Notes: a model not told the origin generated them from the sequence alone. A stretch of 64,000 bases of DNA from Roseomonas sp. AR75 (GCF_005222815.1 NZ_STGB01000004.1:1116001-1180000), one strand, 5' to 3'. Counted from the stretch's first letter, positions 1 to 8,936 are shown. Translations and numbers: made by a program.

Positions 1-315
1 GTGCTGCTGGCCGCACTGTTCGTGCTGACCGCCATCCTCGGGCAGCTCATCAGCAACACCGCGACGGCACTGATCATCATCCCCGTCGGCGTCGCCGCGG
101 CCACGGGCATCGGCGTCTCGCCCGCGCCGGTGCTGATGAGCATTGCGGTCTGCTCGGCTGCTGCCTTCCTCACGCCGATCGCGACACCGACCAACCTGAT
201 GGTCATGCGGCCCGGCGGCTATGAGTTCGGCGACTACTGGAAGTTCGGCCTGCCGATGATGGCGTGGTTCTTCGTCGTCGCCGTCGTCCTCGTCCCCTTC
301 GTCTGGCCCTTCTGA
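1..315 (+). CDS. SLC13/DASS-family anion permease, C-terminal fragment
   Basis: This is the last 104 codons of a membrane transporter whose 5' part lies left of the window. The visible part is almost entirely hydrophobic, with about three membrane spans. It carries the SNT motif (residues 18-20 of the fragment) followed by a TPIATPTN loop (about 59-66), the paired substrate and Na+ site of divalent anion:Na+ symporters (SLC13, CitT/ArsB superfamily). Members import di- or tricarboxylates or sulfate across the inner membrane. The GTG at base 1 is probably an internal valine codon. The next gene starts 122 bp downstream with its own promoter candidate, so this gene probably closes a separate unit. 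The family call is good; the substrate cannot be read. Confidence 0.8.
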   Translation: MLLAALFVLTAILGQLISNTATALIIIPVGVAAATGIGVSPAPVLMSIAVCSAAAFLTPIATPTNLMVMRPGGYEFGDYWKFGLPMMAWFFVVAVVLVPFVWPF

Positions 316-366
316 TTCTTCTGGTTCGTCAGGCGGGCGGCCGGCGCGGGTGTCGCTTGTCTTCGC

Positions 367-395
367 TTGAAATGCGGGACAACGTCCTGTAAAAC
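367..395 (+). promoter_or_regulatory. Candidate sigma-70 promoter of the hyuA operon
   Basis: TTGAAA at 367-372 and TAAAAC at 390-395 are separated by 17 bases, 5/6 and 4/6 matches to the -35 and -10 consensus. AACGT/ACGT words repeat at about 381, 394 and 399, overlapping and following the -10 box, where an IclR-type regulator could bind. The hyuA GTG start (438) follows a strong ribosome-binding site, GAGGGAGGA at 425-433. The promoter is inferred from spacing and consensus only. Confidence 0.4.
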
Positions 396-437
396 GTGAC
401 GTAACGCAGCGGCCCCGGAGGGCCGAGGGAGGAAGCC

Positions 438-2516
438 GTGCAGGCGCAGGCGGGCTATGCGCTGGCCGTGGATATCGGTGGAACCTTCACCGATGTGGTG
501 CTGCGCGGCCGTGACGGACGGGCGGTGACGGACAAGACGCTCACCACCCATCGCAACCTGCTGGAAGGGTTCTTTCGCGCCGTCGACCTGGCGCTGGACC
601 GTGCCGGCATCGCGCCGCGCGCGGTGGACGACGTGACCGTGCACGCGACCACGCTGGTGACGAACGCCGTCATCGAGCGCCGCGGCCCCCCGACCGCGCT
701 GGTCACTACGCGCGGCTTTCGCGACGTGCTGCGCATCCGCAACGAGCACCGCTACGACATGTTCGACCCGCAGATCGAATATCCCGATCCGCTGGTCCCG
801 CCGGAGCTCACCTTCGCGCTGGATGAGCGCGTGCTGGCCGATGGCCGCGTGACGAAGCCGGTGGATGCCGACGAAGCCGCCGCGCTCGCGCGAGAGCTTG
901 CGGCGCGCGGCGTGCAGGCCGCGGCGCTCTGCCTGCTGAACGCCTATCGCAACGGCGCCAATGAACGCGCCGCGCGCGATGCCATGCTGAAGGCGGTGCC
1001 CGCGCTTCACATCGCGCTGTCCTGCGACGTCTCGCCGCAGATCCGCGAATATCCGCGTGCCTCCACCACGGTGATGAACGCCTACACCCAGCCCCTCGTC
1101 GCACCCTATCTGGAGGCGCTGGCGGCGGAGCTGGCGCGGCGCGGCTTCCCGAACCGGCCGCTGATCATGCTCTCCAATGGCGGCGTCGTCGGCACGCAGG
1201 TGGCCGGCGCCTTCCCGGTGCGCATGATCGAGAGCGGGCCCGCGGCCGGCGCGTTGGCCGCGACGCATTTCGCCGAGCTGCTCGGCCTGGATCGGCTGCT
1301 GTCCTTCGACATGGGCGGCACCACCGCCAAGGCTTGCCTGATCCTGGACCGCAAGCCGCTGGTCGCCGGCGAGTTCGAGGTGGACCGGCGCTACCGCTTC
1401 AAGCCCGGCAGCGGTTTCCCGATCACCATTCCATCGGTGGACATGATCGAGATCGGCGCCGGCGGTGGCTCCATCGCGCGGCTCGACAATCTCGGCCTGC
1501 TGAAGGTCGGGCCGCGCAGCGCTGGCAGCGAGCCCGGCCCGGTCTGCTACGGCCGCGGCGGCACGGAGCCGACGGTGACCGATGCCGATGTGGTGCTCGG
1601 CCTGCTGGATGCGGACCGCTTCCTCGGCGGCGACATGAAGCTGGATCGCGCGGCGGCAGAGGCCGCCTTCGCGCTGCTCGGCGCGAAGCTGGGCGTGGAT
1701 GCGTCGGCGGCCGCGCGCGGGGTGTTCGAGGTGGTGTGCGAGAACATGGCCGGCGCGGCGCGCGCGCATGCGACGGATCGCGGTCTGGACTGGCGCGGCC
1801 TGCCGATGCTGGCCTTCGGTGGCGCCGGCCCGGTGCATGCCTGCCGCGTGGCGGAGCTGCTGGATTGCCGCCAAGTGGTCTTCCCGCCGATGGCGAGCGT
1901 GCTCTCCGCCTTCGGCACGTTGGTCTCGCCGGTGCGGCTGGATCTGGTGCGCTCAGCCCTCGCACCGCTCGGCACGATGGATTGGACGGAGGCGCGCCGG
2001 CTCATCGGCGGCATGGCGGAGGAGGGAAGGGGCGCGCTCGCCGAGGCCGGCGTGCCGGCCGCAGGCGCGACGCTGACGCTCGCGGTGGATTGCCGCTATC
2101 GCGGCCAGCAGAACGAGGTGACGACGGAGATCCCGCTTTCCGTCGCCGAGGCCGGCGACGCCGTCGCGCTGCGCGCCGCCTTCGAGACGGCGTATGAGGC
2201 GCTGTACGGCATCCGCCTGCCGGATGTGGAGGTGGAGGTCGTCACCTGGCGCCTTGCCGCGCGCGGCCCGTTGCCTGCCGCGCCGCCCCCGCCCGTGCCG
2301 GGCGGGGCGCAGGCCGCGCCGCGCGCGCATCGCCGTGTCGGAGTGGAGCCCGCTTTGCCGGAGGTGCCGGTGTACGACCGCGTGGCGCTCGCGGTGGGAC
2401 AGCGCATCGCCGGCCCGGCCATCATTGAGGAACGCGAGACCACGCTGGTGATCCTGCGCGGCTGGTCGGCGGCGGTGCACCGGACCGGCGCGGTGATCGC
2501 GGAGCGCGACGCATGA
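438..2516 (+). CDS. hyuA: Hydantoinase/oxoprolinase subunit A (HyuA)
   Basis: A 692-aa protein of the ATP-dependent hydantoinase/5-oxoprolinase/acetone-carboxylase alpha family, which opens cyclic amides (or carboxylates ketones) using ATP together with a B subunit. The N-terminal Hydant_A_N domain begins with AVDIGGTFTD (about residues 9-18). The actin-like ATPase phosphate motif FDMGGTTAK is near residues 289-297, and the C-terminal HyuA domain follows. Length matches the family. GTG 438 is chosen because GAGGGAGGA lies just upstream. The stop overlaps the hyuB start (ATGA), so the two subunits are translationally coupled. The cyclic substrate is unknown; the operon lacks the N-carbamoylase typical of hydantoin degradation. 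Confidence 0.92.
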   Translation: MQAQAGYALAVDIGGTFTDVVLRGRDGRAVTDKTLTTHRNLLEGFFRAVDLALDRAGIAPRAVDDVTVHATTLVTNAVIERRGPPTALVTTRGFRDVLRIRNEHRYDMFDPQIEYPDPLVPPELTFALDERVLADGRVTKPVDADEAAALARELAARGVQAAALCLLNAYRNGANERAARDAMLKAVPALHIALSCDVSPQIREYPRASTTVMNAYTQPLVAPYLEALAAELARRGFPNRPLIMLSNGGVVGTQVAGAFPVRMIESGPAAGALAATHFAELLGLDRLLSFDMGGTTAKACLILDRKPLVAGEFEVDRRYRFKPGSGFPITIPSVDMIEIGAGGGSIARLDNLGLLKVGPRSAGSEPGPVCYGRGGTEPTVTDADVVLGLLDADRFLGGDMKLDRAAAEAAFALLGAKLGVDASAAARGVFEVVCENMAGAARAHATDRGLDWRGLPMLAFGGAGPVHACRVAELLDCRQVVFPPMASVLSAFGTLVSPVRLDLVRSALAPLGTMDWTEARRLIGGMAEEGRGALAEAGVPAAGATLTLAVDCRYRGQQNEVTTEIPLSVAEAGDAVALRAAFETAYEALYGIRLPDVEVEVVTWRLAARGPLPAAPPPPVPGGAQAAPRAHRRVGVEPALPEVPVYDRVALAVGQRIAGPAIIEERETTLVILRGWSAAVHRTGAVIAERDA

Positions 2517-4072
2517 CAAGCCTCGACGGCATCACGCTCGAAATCCTCTGGTCGAACCTGATCGCGACGGTGACGGAGCAGGCGCGCGCGCTGCAGCGCA
2601 TCGCCTTCAGCCCGATTGTGCGGGAGGCCGGTGATCTCGCCACCGCGCTGTTCGACCGCCAGGGCCGCATGGTCGCGCAGGCCGTCACCGGCACGCCCGG
2701 CCACATCAACAGCCTCGGCATGGCCGGGCAGCATTTCGTCAAGGCTTTCCCGCCGGACACGCTGGTGCCCGGCGATGTGCTGATCACCAACGATCCCTGG
2801 CTTTCCGCTGGGCATTTCTTCGACATCACCGTGATGACGCCGGTGTTCCGCGGCGATCGCTGCATCGGCTTCTTCGGCAGCACGATCCACCACACGGACA
2901 TCGGGGGCTACGGCGTCGGCGCCGGCGCGCGGGACGTGCATGAGGAAGGGCTGTGGATCCCGCTGGCGAAGCTGTACGAGGCAGGCCGGCCGAATGCGTT
3001 GCTGCACGACATCATCCGCCGCAACGTGCGTACCCCCGAACACGTCGCGGGTGATCTCGCCGCGCAGGTCGCGGCCGGGCGCGTCGGCGCGGAGCGGCTG
3101 AACGCACTCTGCGATCGCCACGGCTTCGACGACATCGAGGCGCTGAGCGAGGCCGTGCTCGAACGCTCCGAGCAGGCGACGCGCGAGTCCATTCGCGCGC
3201 TGCGCCCCGGCACCTTCCATGGTGAAAGCGTGTTCGACGTGCCCGGCGGTCAGAAGATCACCTTGCGCTGCGCCGTGACGGTGGACGCCACGCTTGGCGA
3301 ACTCACCATCGACTTCGCCGGCTCCTCGCCCGAGGCGCCGATCGGCATCAATGTCGTGCTGAACTACACGGCGGCCTACGCCAACTTCGCCGTGCGCGCC
3401 TGTCTCGACCCCGACCTGCCGAACAATTTCGGCAGCCTGAAGCCGGTGAAGGTGATCGCCCCTGAGGGCAGCATCGTGAACTGCCGTTACCCCGCGCCGG
3501 TGAATGCGCGCCACGTCGTCGGCATGTACGTGCCCTTCCCGGTGTTGAAGGCGCTGCATCAGGTGATGCCGGATCGCGTGGTGGCGGAAGGCTCGGGCGC
3601 GGTCTGGACCATCCAGATCCAGGGCCGGGACGAGCAAGGGCGGCCCTTCACCTCGTCCATGTTCAACTACTCCGGCGGCATGGGCGCGCGGCGCGACAAG
3701 CCGGGGCTCGACGCCACCTGCTACCCCACCGGCGTCGCGGCCGTGCCGGTCGAAGTGCTCGAAGCCGCCATGCCCATCGAGTTCACGCGCAAGGAGCTGC
3801 GCCCGGGATCGGGCGGCGAGGGCCGGCAGCGCGGCGGCGACGGGCAGGTGATCGGCTATCGCATGCGCACCCGTGACCCGTGGCTGCTGAACGTCGTCGC
3901 GAGCCGCACGGAACTCGGGCCCGAGGGCCTGGAGGGCGGCGCGCCGGGCCGGGCCGGGCGCTTCCTCGTCAATGGCACGCCGGTGAACGAGGCACGCAAG
4001 ATGCTGATGCAACCCGGCGACGAGGTGCTGATGGAAACGCCGGGCGGGGGCGGCTACGGTCCCGTCGGATAA
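2513..4072 (+). CDS. hyuB: Hydantoinase/oxoprolinase subunit B (HyuB)
   Basis: A 519-aa cytoplasmic partner of HyuA, with the usual family length and organisation. It begins with the typical LEILWSNLIATVTEQARALQ segment (about residues 9-28) and has the conserved GHINSL, TNDPW and GHFFDI stretches within the first 110 residues. A glycine-rich TPGGGGYG tail (about 508-515) is characteristic of HyuB and acetone carboxylase beta-type subunits. The ATG start at 2513 overlaps the hyuA stop by 4 bp. A/B subunits act together on the cyclic amide. The next gene is a Bug receptor that starts 24 bp downstream behind a run of G residues that can serve as ribosome-binding site. Confidence 0.92.
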   Translation: MTSLDGITLEILWSNLIATVTEQARALQRIAFSPIVREAGDLATALFDRQGRMVAQAVTGTPGHINSLGMAGQHFVKAFPPDTLVPGDVLITNDPWLSAGHFFDITVMTPVFRGDRCIGFFGSTIHHTDIGGYGVGAGARDVHEEGLWIPLAKLYEAGRPNALLHDIIRRNVRTPEHVAGDLAAQVAAGRVGAERLNALCDRHGFDDIEALSEAVLERSEQATRESIRALRPGTFHGESVFDVPGGQKITLRCAVTVDATLGELTIDFAGSSPEAPIGINVVLNYTAAYANFAVRACLDPDLPNNFGSLKPVKVIAPEGSIVNCRYPAPVNARHVVGMYVPFPVLKALHQVMPDRVVAEGSGAVWTIQIQGRDEQGRPFTSSMFNYSGGMGARRDKPGLDATCYPTGVAAVPVEVLEAAMPIEFTRKELRPGSGGEGRQRGGDGQVIGYRMRTRDPWLLNVVASRTELGPEGLEGGAPGRAGRFLVNGTPVNEARKMLMQPGDEVLMETPGGGGYGPVG

Positions 4073-4095
4073 TCTTTGGGGGGGGAGAGCCGACC

Positions 4096-5064
4096 ATGAT
4101 CGGACGCCGTACGCTGCTGGCCGCCACGAGCGGCGTTCTCGCCATGCCCGGTATCGTGCGGGCGCAGGCGCTGTTCACACGCCCGATCCGCTTCGTGATC
4201 GGCTTCGGCGCCGGCGGCGCTGGCGACATCACCGTGCGCATGCTGCTGCCGCACATGCAGGCGGAACTCGGCCAGACCATCGTGGTGGACAACCGCCCGG
4301 GCGCCGGTGGCATCATCAGCGCGGAATTCGTCGCGCGCTCCGCGCCCGACGGCCACACGATGTATCTGCTGACCACCAGCAACATGGCCGCGCCCGCCTT
4401 CTTCCGCACCATTCCTTTCGACGTGGCGAAGGACTTCGTGCCGGTCGGCCGCATGGTCTGGTACGACCACGTCATCGCCGTGAACCCGCAGCTTCCGGTG
4501 CGCGACCTGACCGAGCTGATCGCCTATGCGAAGGCGCGGCCCAACCAGCTGAACATCGCCTCCATCGCCGTCGGCAATGCGCAGCACCTGGGCGTGGAGC
4601 TCTTCCGCGCCATGGCGCAGGTGCCGATGACGACCGTGACCTACCGCTCTACGCCGGAACTGGCGAATGCGCTGGCGACTGGGGAGGTGCAGGTGGCCGG
4701 CGAGCTGCTGGCGCCGCTGCTGCCGCAGGTGCAGGCCGGGCGCATCCGGCTGCTGGCGGTCACCGCGCCGACACGCTTCCCCTCGCTGCCGGATGTGCCG
4801 ACCAGCGCGGAAAGCGGTCTGCCCGACTACATCGTGCGGTCGTGGAACGCCATCGTCTTCCCCGCCCGCACGCCGCAGCCGCAGGTGGAGGCGATGAACC
4901 GCGCGATCCGCCGCGCCCTCGGCGTGCCGGAGATCCGCGCGCGCCTGATCGAGCTCGGCGGCCTGCCGGAGCCTTCCTCGCCGGCCGAACTCGCCGCGAT
5001 GATCCCGCAGGAGGTCGCGGCCTGGGGCCGCATGGCGCAGCTCGCCGGGGTGGAGAAGCAGTGA
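4096..5064 (+). CDS. Bug-family tripartite tricarboxylate transporter receptor
   Basis: A 322-aa periplasmic solute-binding protein of the Bug/TctC family, which usually delivers carboxylated compounds to a TctAB membrane pair. A signal peptide (RR at residues 4-5, hydrophobic core to about 20, ending RAQA) precedes the family motif FVIGFGAGGAGD, then IVVDNRPGAGG and LPDVPTSAE. The ATG at 4096 is preferred over a longer frame because it gives an intact signal peptide and follows GGGGGAGAG. The stop overlaps the aldolase start by one base (TGATG). No TctA/TctB genes are present in the window, so the permease must be encoded elsewhere, as is common for Bug receptors. Confidence 0.9.
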   Translation: MIGRRTLLAATSGVLAMPGIVRAQALFTRPIRFVIGFGAGGAGDITVRMLLPHMQAELGQTIVVDNRPGAGGIISAEFVARSAPDGHTMYLLTTSNMAAPAFFRTIPFDVAKDFVPVGRMVWYDHVIAVNPQLPVRDLTELIAYAKARPNQLNIASIAVGNAQHLGVELFRAMAQVPMTTVTYRSTPELANALATGEVQVAGELLAPLLPQVQAGRIRLLAVTAPTRFPSLPDVPTSAESGLPDYIVRSWNAIVFPARTPQPQVEAMNRAIRRALGVPEIRARLIELGGLPEPSSPAELAAMIPQEVAAWGRMAQLAGVEKQ

Positions 5065-5795
5065 TGGACGGCGTGACGCAAGATGCCGAAGCGCGGCTGC
5101 GCGAGGATCTGCTGCACGCCTATCACATCCTGGATGCGGATGGTCAGGCCAGCGGCATCGCCGGCCACCTCACGGCGCGCCTGCCAGGCGCTGACCGCTT
5201 CTGGTCGCATCAATGGGGCGTCGGCTTCGACGAGGTGCGCGCGGAGGGGCTGATCGAGGCCGACTTCGATCTCAGCACCACGCGCGGCGAAGGCAACGTG
5301 AACCCCACGCTGCACATCCACACCCGCATCTACCTGGCACGGCCGGACGTGACCTGCATCGTCCACACGCATGGCAAGGCCGGCGTGGCGCTCGGCTGCG
5401 CGGGCATGACGCTGGAGCCGATCACGCAGACCGGCGCGATCTTCGCCGACGACGTCGCCCTGTTCGACGAATTCCACGGCATCGTGCTCGGCACCGACGA
5501 GGGGGATGCGATCGCCGCGGCGCTCGGCGACAAGCGCGGGCTGCTGTTGAAGAACCACGGCGCGCTGGTGGTCGGCCGCAACGTCGCGGAGGCCTGCATC
5601 GGCATGACCGTGCTGGAATGGGCCGCCGATGTGCAGTTGCGCGCCGCCGCCGCGGGGAAGCTGGAACGCCTGGCGCCGGAGGCCGCCGCGCAATCCAAGC
5701 GTTTCCTGCTGGCGCCCGAGAATCTCGGGCTTCGCTGGGACTTCATGAAACGGAAGATCGGCCGGGCAAGGCCGTTCCTGGGAGGAACACGATGA
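5064..5795 (+). CDS. Class II aldolase/adducin-family protein
   Basis: A 243-aa protein with the class II aldolase/adducin fold. The family includes fuculose- and ribulose-phosphate aldolases and decarboxylases, which use a zinc ion held by three histidines. Visible ligand motifs are IVHTHGKAG (about residues 97-105) and KNHGALVVG (about 164-172). The gene sits between two Bug receptors inside the HyuAB operon, with stop-start overlaps on both sides, so it probably processes the carboxylic acid released by HyuAB by C-C cleavage, decarboxylation or dehydration. The exact reaction cannot be read from sequence. Confidence 0.85.
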   Translation: MDGVTQDAEARLREDLLHAYHILDADGQASGIAGHLTARLPGADRFWSHQWGVGFDEVRAEGLIEADFDLSTTRGEGNVNPTLHIHTRIYLARPDVTCIVHTHGKAGVALGCAGMTLEPITQTGAIFADDVALFDEFHGIVLGTDEGDAIAAALGDKRGLLLKNHGALVVGRNVAEACIGMTVLEWAADVQLRAAAAGKLERLAPEAAAQSKRFLLAPENLGLRWDFMKRKIGRARPFLGGTR

Positions 5796-6754
5796 TGCGA
5801 CGCGCCCTTCTCGCCTGCCTGCTTGCCTTCGCCGCCCTGCCGGCGGCCGCCCAGGAATGGTCGCCCAACCGCCCGATCCGCTGGATCGTGGGGTTCGCGC
5901 CCGGCGGCGTCGGCGACACCACGGCGCGCCTTGTCGGTGCGAAGCTGTCGGACCGGCTCGGCCAGCCCGTGGTGATCGAGAACCGCCCGAGCGCCGGCGG
6001 CATCGTGGCCAGCGAGACGGTCGCGCGCGCCGCGCCGGATGGCTACACGCTGCTGCTGGTGACGGCGACTGCGGCGACCGCCCCGCATCTGATGCGGACG
6101 ATGCCCTACGACCCGATCAAGGACTTCACCTTCGTCACGCAGGTCGCGAGCTTCCCGCACATCATCGTCGTCGCGGCGAACTCGCCCTATCGCACGCTGC
6201 AGGACCTGATCGCCGGCGCCCGCGCAAATCCCGGCCGCATCAACCTGGGCTCGGTCGCGGTGGGCACGGCGCTGCATCTCTCGCTGGAACTGCTGAAGTC
6301 GATGGGCAACATCCCAGCCGAGATCGTCACCTACCGCTCCACCGGCGACCTGCTGAACGCGACGGCGACGGGTGATGTGACCGCGGCGATGGAAGTGGCA
6401 GCCACGACGATCGGGCAGATCACTGGCGGCCGGCTGCGCCCGCTGGCGGTCACCTCGCCGCAGCGCGCGACCGTGCTGCCGAACGTGCCGACCGTCGCCG
6501 AGAGCGGCCTGCCGGACTACCGCGTCATCACCTGGAACGGCATGGCCGGCCCGGCGAATCTGCCGCGTCCCATCGTGGATCGGCTCGCTGCCGAAGTGCG
6601 CGCGGTGATGGCGATGCCGGAGGTGCGCGACCGGCTCATCCCGCTGGCCGTCGAGCCCGCAGCGAACGGGCCGGAAGCGATGCTCCAGCTCATCACGTCG
6701 GACACCGAGATGTGGGGCCGGGTGATCCGCGCCGCCGGCATCGAGAAGCAGTGA
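5792..6754 (+). CDS. Second Bug-family tripartite tricarboxylate receptor
   Basis: A 320-aa periplasmic Bug/TctC receptor and a paralogue of the one at 4096. It has a clean signal peptide (MMRR, hydrophobic stretch, AAAQ at about 22-25), then WIVGFAPGGVGDTTAR, VIENRPSAGG and LPNVPTVAESGLPDY. Start codons at 5792 and 5795 are both possible; GGAGGAA at 5781-5787 serves either. It overlaps the aldolase stop. Two receptors in one operon with no membrane subunits suggests that two related ligands, or substrate and product, are captured for a permease located elsewhere. Confidence 0.9.
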   Translation: MMRRALLACLLAFAALPAAAQEWSPNRPIRWIVGFAPGGVGDTTARLVGAKLSDRLGQPVVIENRPSAGGIVASETVARAAPDGYTLLLVTATAATAPHLMRTMPYDPIKDFTFVTQVASFPHIIVVAANSPYRTLQDLIAGARANPGRINLGSVAVGTALHLSLELLKSMGNIPAEIVTYRSTGDLLNATATGDVTAAMEVAATTIGQITGGRLRPLAVTSPQRATVLPNVPTVAESGLPDYRVITWNGMAGPANLPRPIVDRLAAEVRAVMAMPEVRDRLIPLAVEPAANGPEAMLQLITSDTEMWGRVIRAAGIEKQ

Positions 6755-6755
6755 G

Positions 6756-7088
6756 ATGAACATCCCGAAGATCGACTGGAACGCCATCCCCTGGACGCAG
6801 GTGCGTCCCGGCGTTGAGCGCAAGGGCTTCACCGGCGATGGTGCAACCGTCGCGCTGCACCGGCTGATGCCCGGGCACGAGCCCCGGCCCCACAGCCATC
6901 CGAACGAGCAGATCGTCTGGATCATGTCCGGCACCATCGACTTCCATATCGCGGGCGAGGTGCACCGCCTCGGCCCCGGCGGGCTTCTCGTGGTGCCGCC
7001 CAACGCCATGCACCACGGCGTGGTGGTAGGCGACGAGCCCGTGATGAACCTCGATGTCTTCACCCCCGCGCGGCCGGAATATGCCTGA
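6756..7088 (+). CDS. Small single-domain cupin protein
   Basis: A 110-aa cupin beta-barrel. Cupin motif 1 is visible as HSHPNEQIVWIMSG (residues 46-59), with H46, H48 and the following E/Q as possible metal ligands. Motif 2 ends at MHHGV (about residues 85-89). Such proteins may be metal-dependent isomerases, lyases or dioxygenases, or simply bind small acids. The gene begins 1 bp after the second Bug receptor and overlaps the DHOD-like gene by 8 bp, so it belongs to the same operon. Its reaction is unknown. Confidence 0.8.
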   Translation: MNIPKIDWNAIPWTQVRPGVERKGFTGDGATVALHRLMPGHEPRPHSHPNEQIVWIMSGTIDFHIAGEVHRLGPGGLLVVPPNAMHHGVVVGDEPVMNLDVFTPARPEYA

Positions 7089-8133
7089 CACGTCCATCGC
7101 CATCGGCGGCATCACGCTGAACAACCCGGTCATCATCGGCTCGGGCGACCATGTGATGACGGCGGGCGCGCTGCGTGCCGCGCGCGCCACGGGCGCCGGC
7201 GCCGTGGTGGCGAAATCGATCAACGAGAGCGAGGCGGCGAAGCGCCAGCTCGATGGCAGCGACCATGTGCTGCTCGACAGCCGCTGGAAACCGATCCCCT
7301 GGGATTTCGACCCGCCGGACGATGCGATGCTGTTCGGCCGCTCCGGCCTGCACCAGATGGCGTCCGACGCCTGGATCGCGGAGGTCGCGGCGCAGGACCG
7401 GGAAGCCGCGAAGACAGGGCAGTACGTCATCGGCTCCATCATCCTGGCCGCGCTGGAGACGGCCTGCGAGCTGGCGCGGCAATACCAGGCTGCCGGCATC
7501 CGCATCCTGGAACTCAACATCGGCGCGCCGCATGGCGACGAGGCGGTGAAGGGCGCGATCATCCAGGAACGCGCCGCGCACCGTGTGAAGGAGATCACCC
7601 AGGCGCTGCGCGCCGCCGTCACCATCCCGCTCTGGATCAAGCTGACGGGACAGAGCGAGGATGTCGCCGCGCTTGCCGCCGCAGCGAACGAAGGCGGCGC
7701 CGATGCGGTGATCGTGATGGGCCGCTTCATGGCGCTGGTGCCGGATGTGGAGACGCGCGCGCCGATGCTCGGTACCGCCGGCGCCATCGGCGGCCCCTGG
7801 GCGCTGGCGCTGACCTGCCGCTGGCTGGCGCAGACGCGCAAGCGGATCGGGCCGGACTTCCCGCTGCTGGGCACCAACGGTGCGCGCAGCGGCCTGGATG
7901 TCGCGCGCTTCCTGCTGGCCGGCGCAAGCGCGGTGGAGATGACCAGCGCGGTGATGTCCGGCGGCTTCGACGTCGCGCGCCGCGCCGTGCAGGAATTCTC
8001 CGACTATCTCGCGCGCACCGGCGGTAGCGCCAGCGACCTGGTCGGCCTCGCCGCGGACCGGCAGGTGGGCTACGGCGTGCAGCCCGACCGCCCCGGCTAC
8101 TGGCGCGACTTCGTCCCGCCCGAGGCGCGGTAG
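7081..8133 (+). CDS. Dihydroorotate dehydrogenase-fold flavoprotein, atypical
   Basis: A 350-aa TIM-barrel flavoprotein resembling class 1 dihydroorotate/dihydropyrimidine dehydrogenases, beginning IAIGGITLNNPVIIGSGDHV. The segment LELNIGAPHG (143-152) corresponds to the family's LNxSCPN loop. That loop normally carries the catalytic cysteine, which is alanine (A149) here. The FMN-phosphate region LLGTNGARSGLDVARFLLAGASAVEMTSA-like segment near the C-terminus is retained. It is therefore probably not a true pyrimidine biosynthetic enzyme but a specialised oxidoreductase of this pathway. The ATG at 7081 overlaps the cupin end. The 3' end overlaps the convergent IclR gene by 37 bp. Confidence 0.75.
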   Translation: MPDTSIAIGGITLNNPVIIGSGDHVMTAGALRAARATGAGAVVAKSINESEAAKRQLDGSDHVLLDSRWKPIPWDFDPPDDAMLFGRSGLHQMASDAWIAEVAAQDREAAKTGQYVIGSIILAALETACELARQYQAAGIRILELNIGAPHGDEAVKGAIIQERAAHRVKEITQALRAAVTIPLWIKLTGQSEDVAALAAAANEGGADAVIVMGRFMALVPDVETRAPMLGTAGAIGGPWALALTCRWLAQTRKRIGPDFPLLGTNGARSGLDVARFLLAGASAVEMTSAVMSGGFDVARRAVQEFSDYLARTGGSASDLVGLAADRQVGYGVQPDRPGYWRDFVPPEAR

Positions 8134-8936
8134 CGCTCCGATCCCAGCCTTTCGCTGATCTCGCCGGCTGCCGCGTGCAGCGCGGCGAGCATCGGCCCAT
8201 CCGGCGGATCGCGCACGAACTGCACCGAGCCGACCAGCCCGATCGATCCCGCCAGCACGTCGCCGGCCGCGAAGATCGGCGCCGCCAGCACGTTGATGCC
8301 GAGCAGCGTCTCCGATGGCGCCGTCTCCCACAGCCGCGCGCGCACCTGCGCCAGACGCGCGCGCAGCAGCGCGGGATCGGTCATGCTGACCGGCGTCGGG
8401 CCGTCCAGCTTCCCGGCCAGCGCACGGTCCTGCTGCTCCGCAGCCGAGAAGGCCAGCATCACGCGTCCCTGCGCCGAGCAATGCAGGGGCGGGCGATTGC
8501 CGGGCTGCACGGTGATGGAGACCTTGTTGGGCGCTTCCAGCGCATGCACCACCAGCGGCTCCCCGCCGGTTGGTACCGCCAGCAGCACCGATTGCCCCGC
8601 GGCATCGCGCAGCCGGTGCATCGCGGGTTCCGCCACGCGGCGCAGGTCGAACTGCTCGCCGGCGGCCTGGCCGATCTGGAACAGCCGCCAGGTCAGGTGA
8701 TAGCGGTCCGTCGCGGAATCCTGCGCCACGAGGCCTGCCTTGCGCAGCGTGACCAGGTGCCGGTGCACACGCCCCTTCGGCTCGCCGAGTTGTCGCGCAA
8801 GGTCCGAGACGCCGAGCGCGCGCCCGGCCAGCGCCATCGCTTCCAGCACGCGCACCGCCATCAGGACGGAGCGGACGGCAGCCGTGCCTTCCGCATCGTC
8901 TTCCGTGGCCACCGCCTCTGCTGCCGCGGTGCTCAT
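8097..8936 (-). CDS. IclR-family transcriptional regulator
   Basis: A 279-aa regulator. An N-terminal winged helix-turn-helix (about residues 20-85, with LGVSDLARQLGEPKGRVHRHLVTLRKAGL at its core) is followed by the C-terminal IclR effector domain. The start at 8936 (MSTAAAE) is chosen because the longer frame adds a low-complexity arginine-rich leader. The gene converges on the HyuAB operon, overlapping the last gene by 37 bp, and is also next to the downstream M20/ABC operon. It is a plausible regulator of either cluster; IclR proteins usually control neighbouring catabolic operons in response to an acidic metabolite. Confidence 0.88.
   Translation of the reverse strand: MSTAAAEAVATEDDAEGTAAVRSVLMAVRVLEAMALAGRALGVSDLARQLGEPKGRVHRHLVTLRKAGLVAQDSATDRYHLTWRLFQIGQAAGEQFDLRRVAEPAMHRLRDAAGQSVLLAVPTGGEPLVVHALEAPNKVSITVQPGNRPPLHCSAQGRVMLAFSAAEQQDRALAGKLDGPTPVSMTDPALLRARLAQVRARLWETAPSETLLGINVLAAPIFAAGDVLAGSIGLVGSVQFVRDPPDGPMLAALHAAAGEISERLGSERYRASGGTKSRQ

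Noticed and set aside
234..1874. Long minus-strand frame opposite hyuA
   Set aside because: Antisense to a clearly coding HyuA gene, with composition typical of shadow frames.
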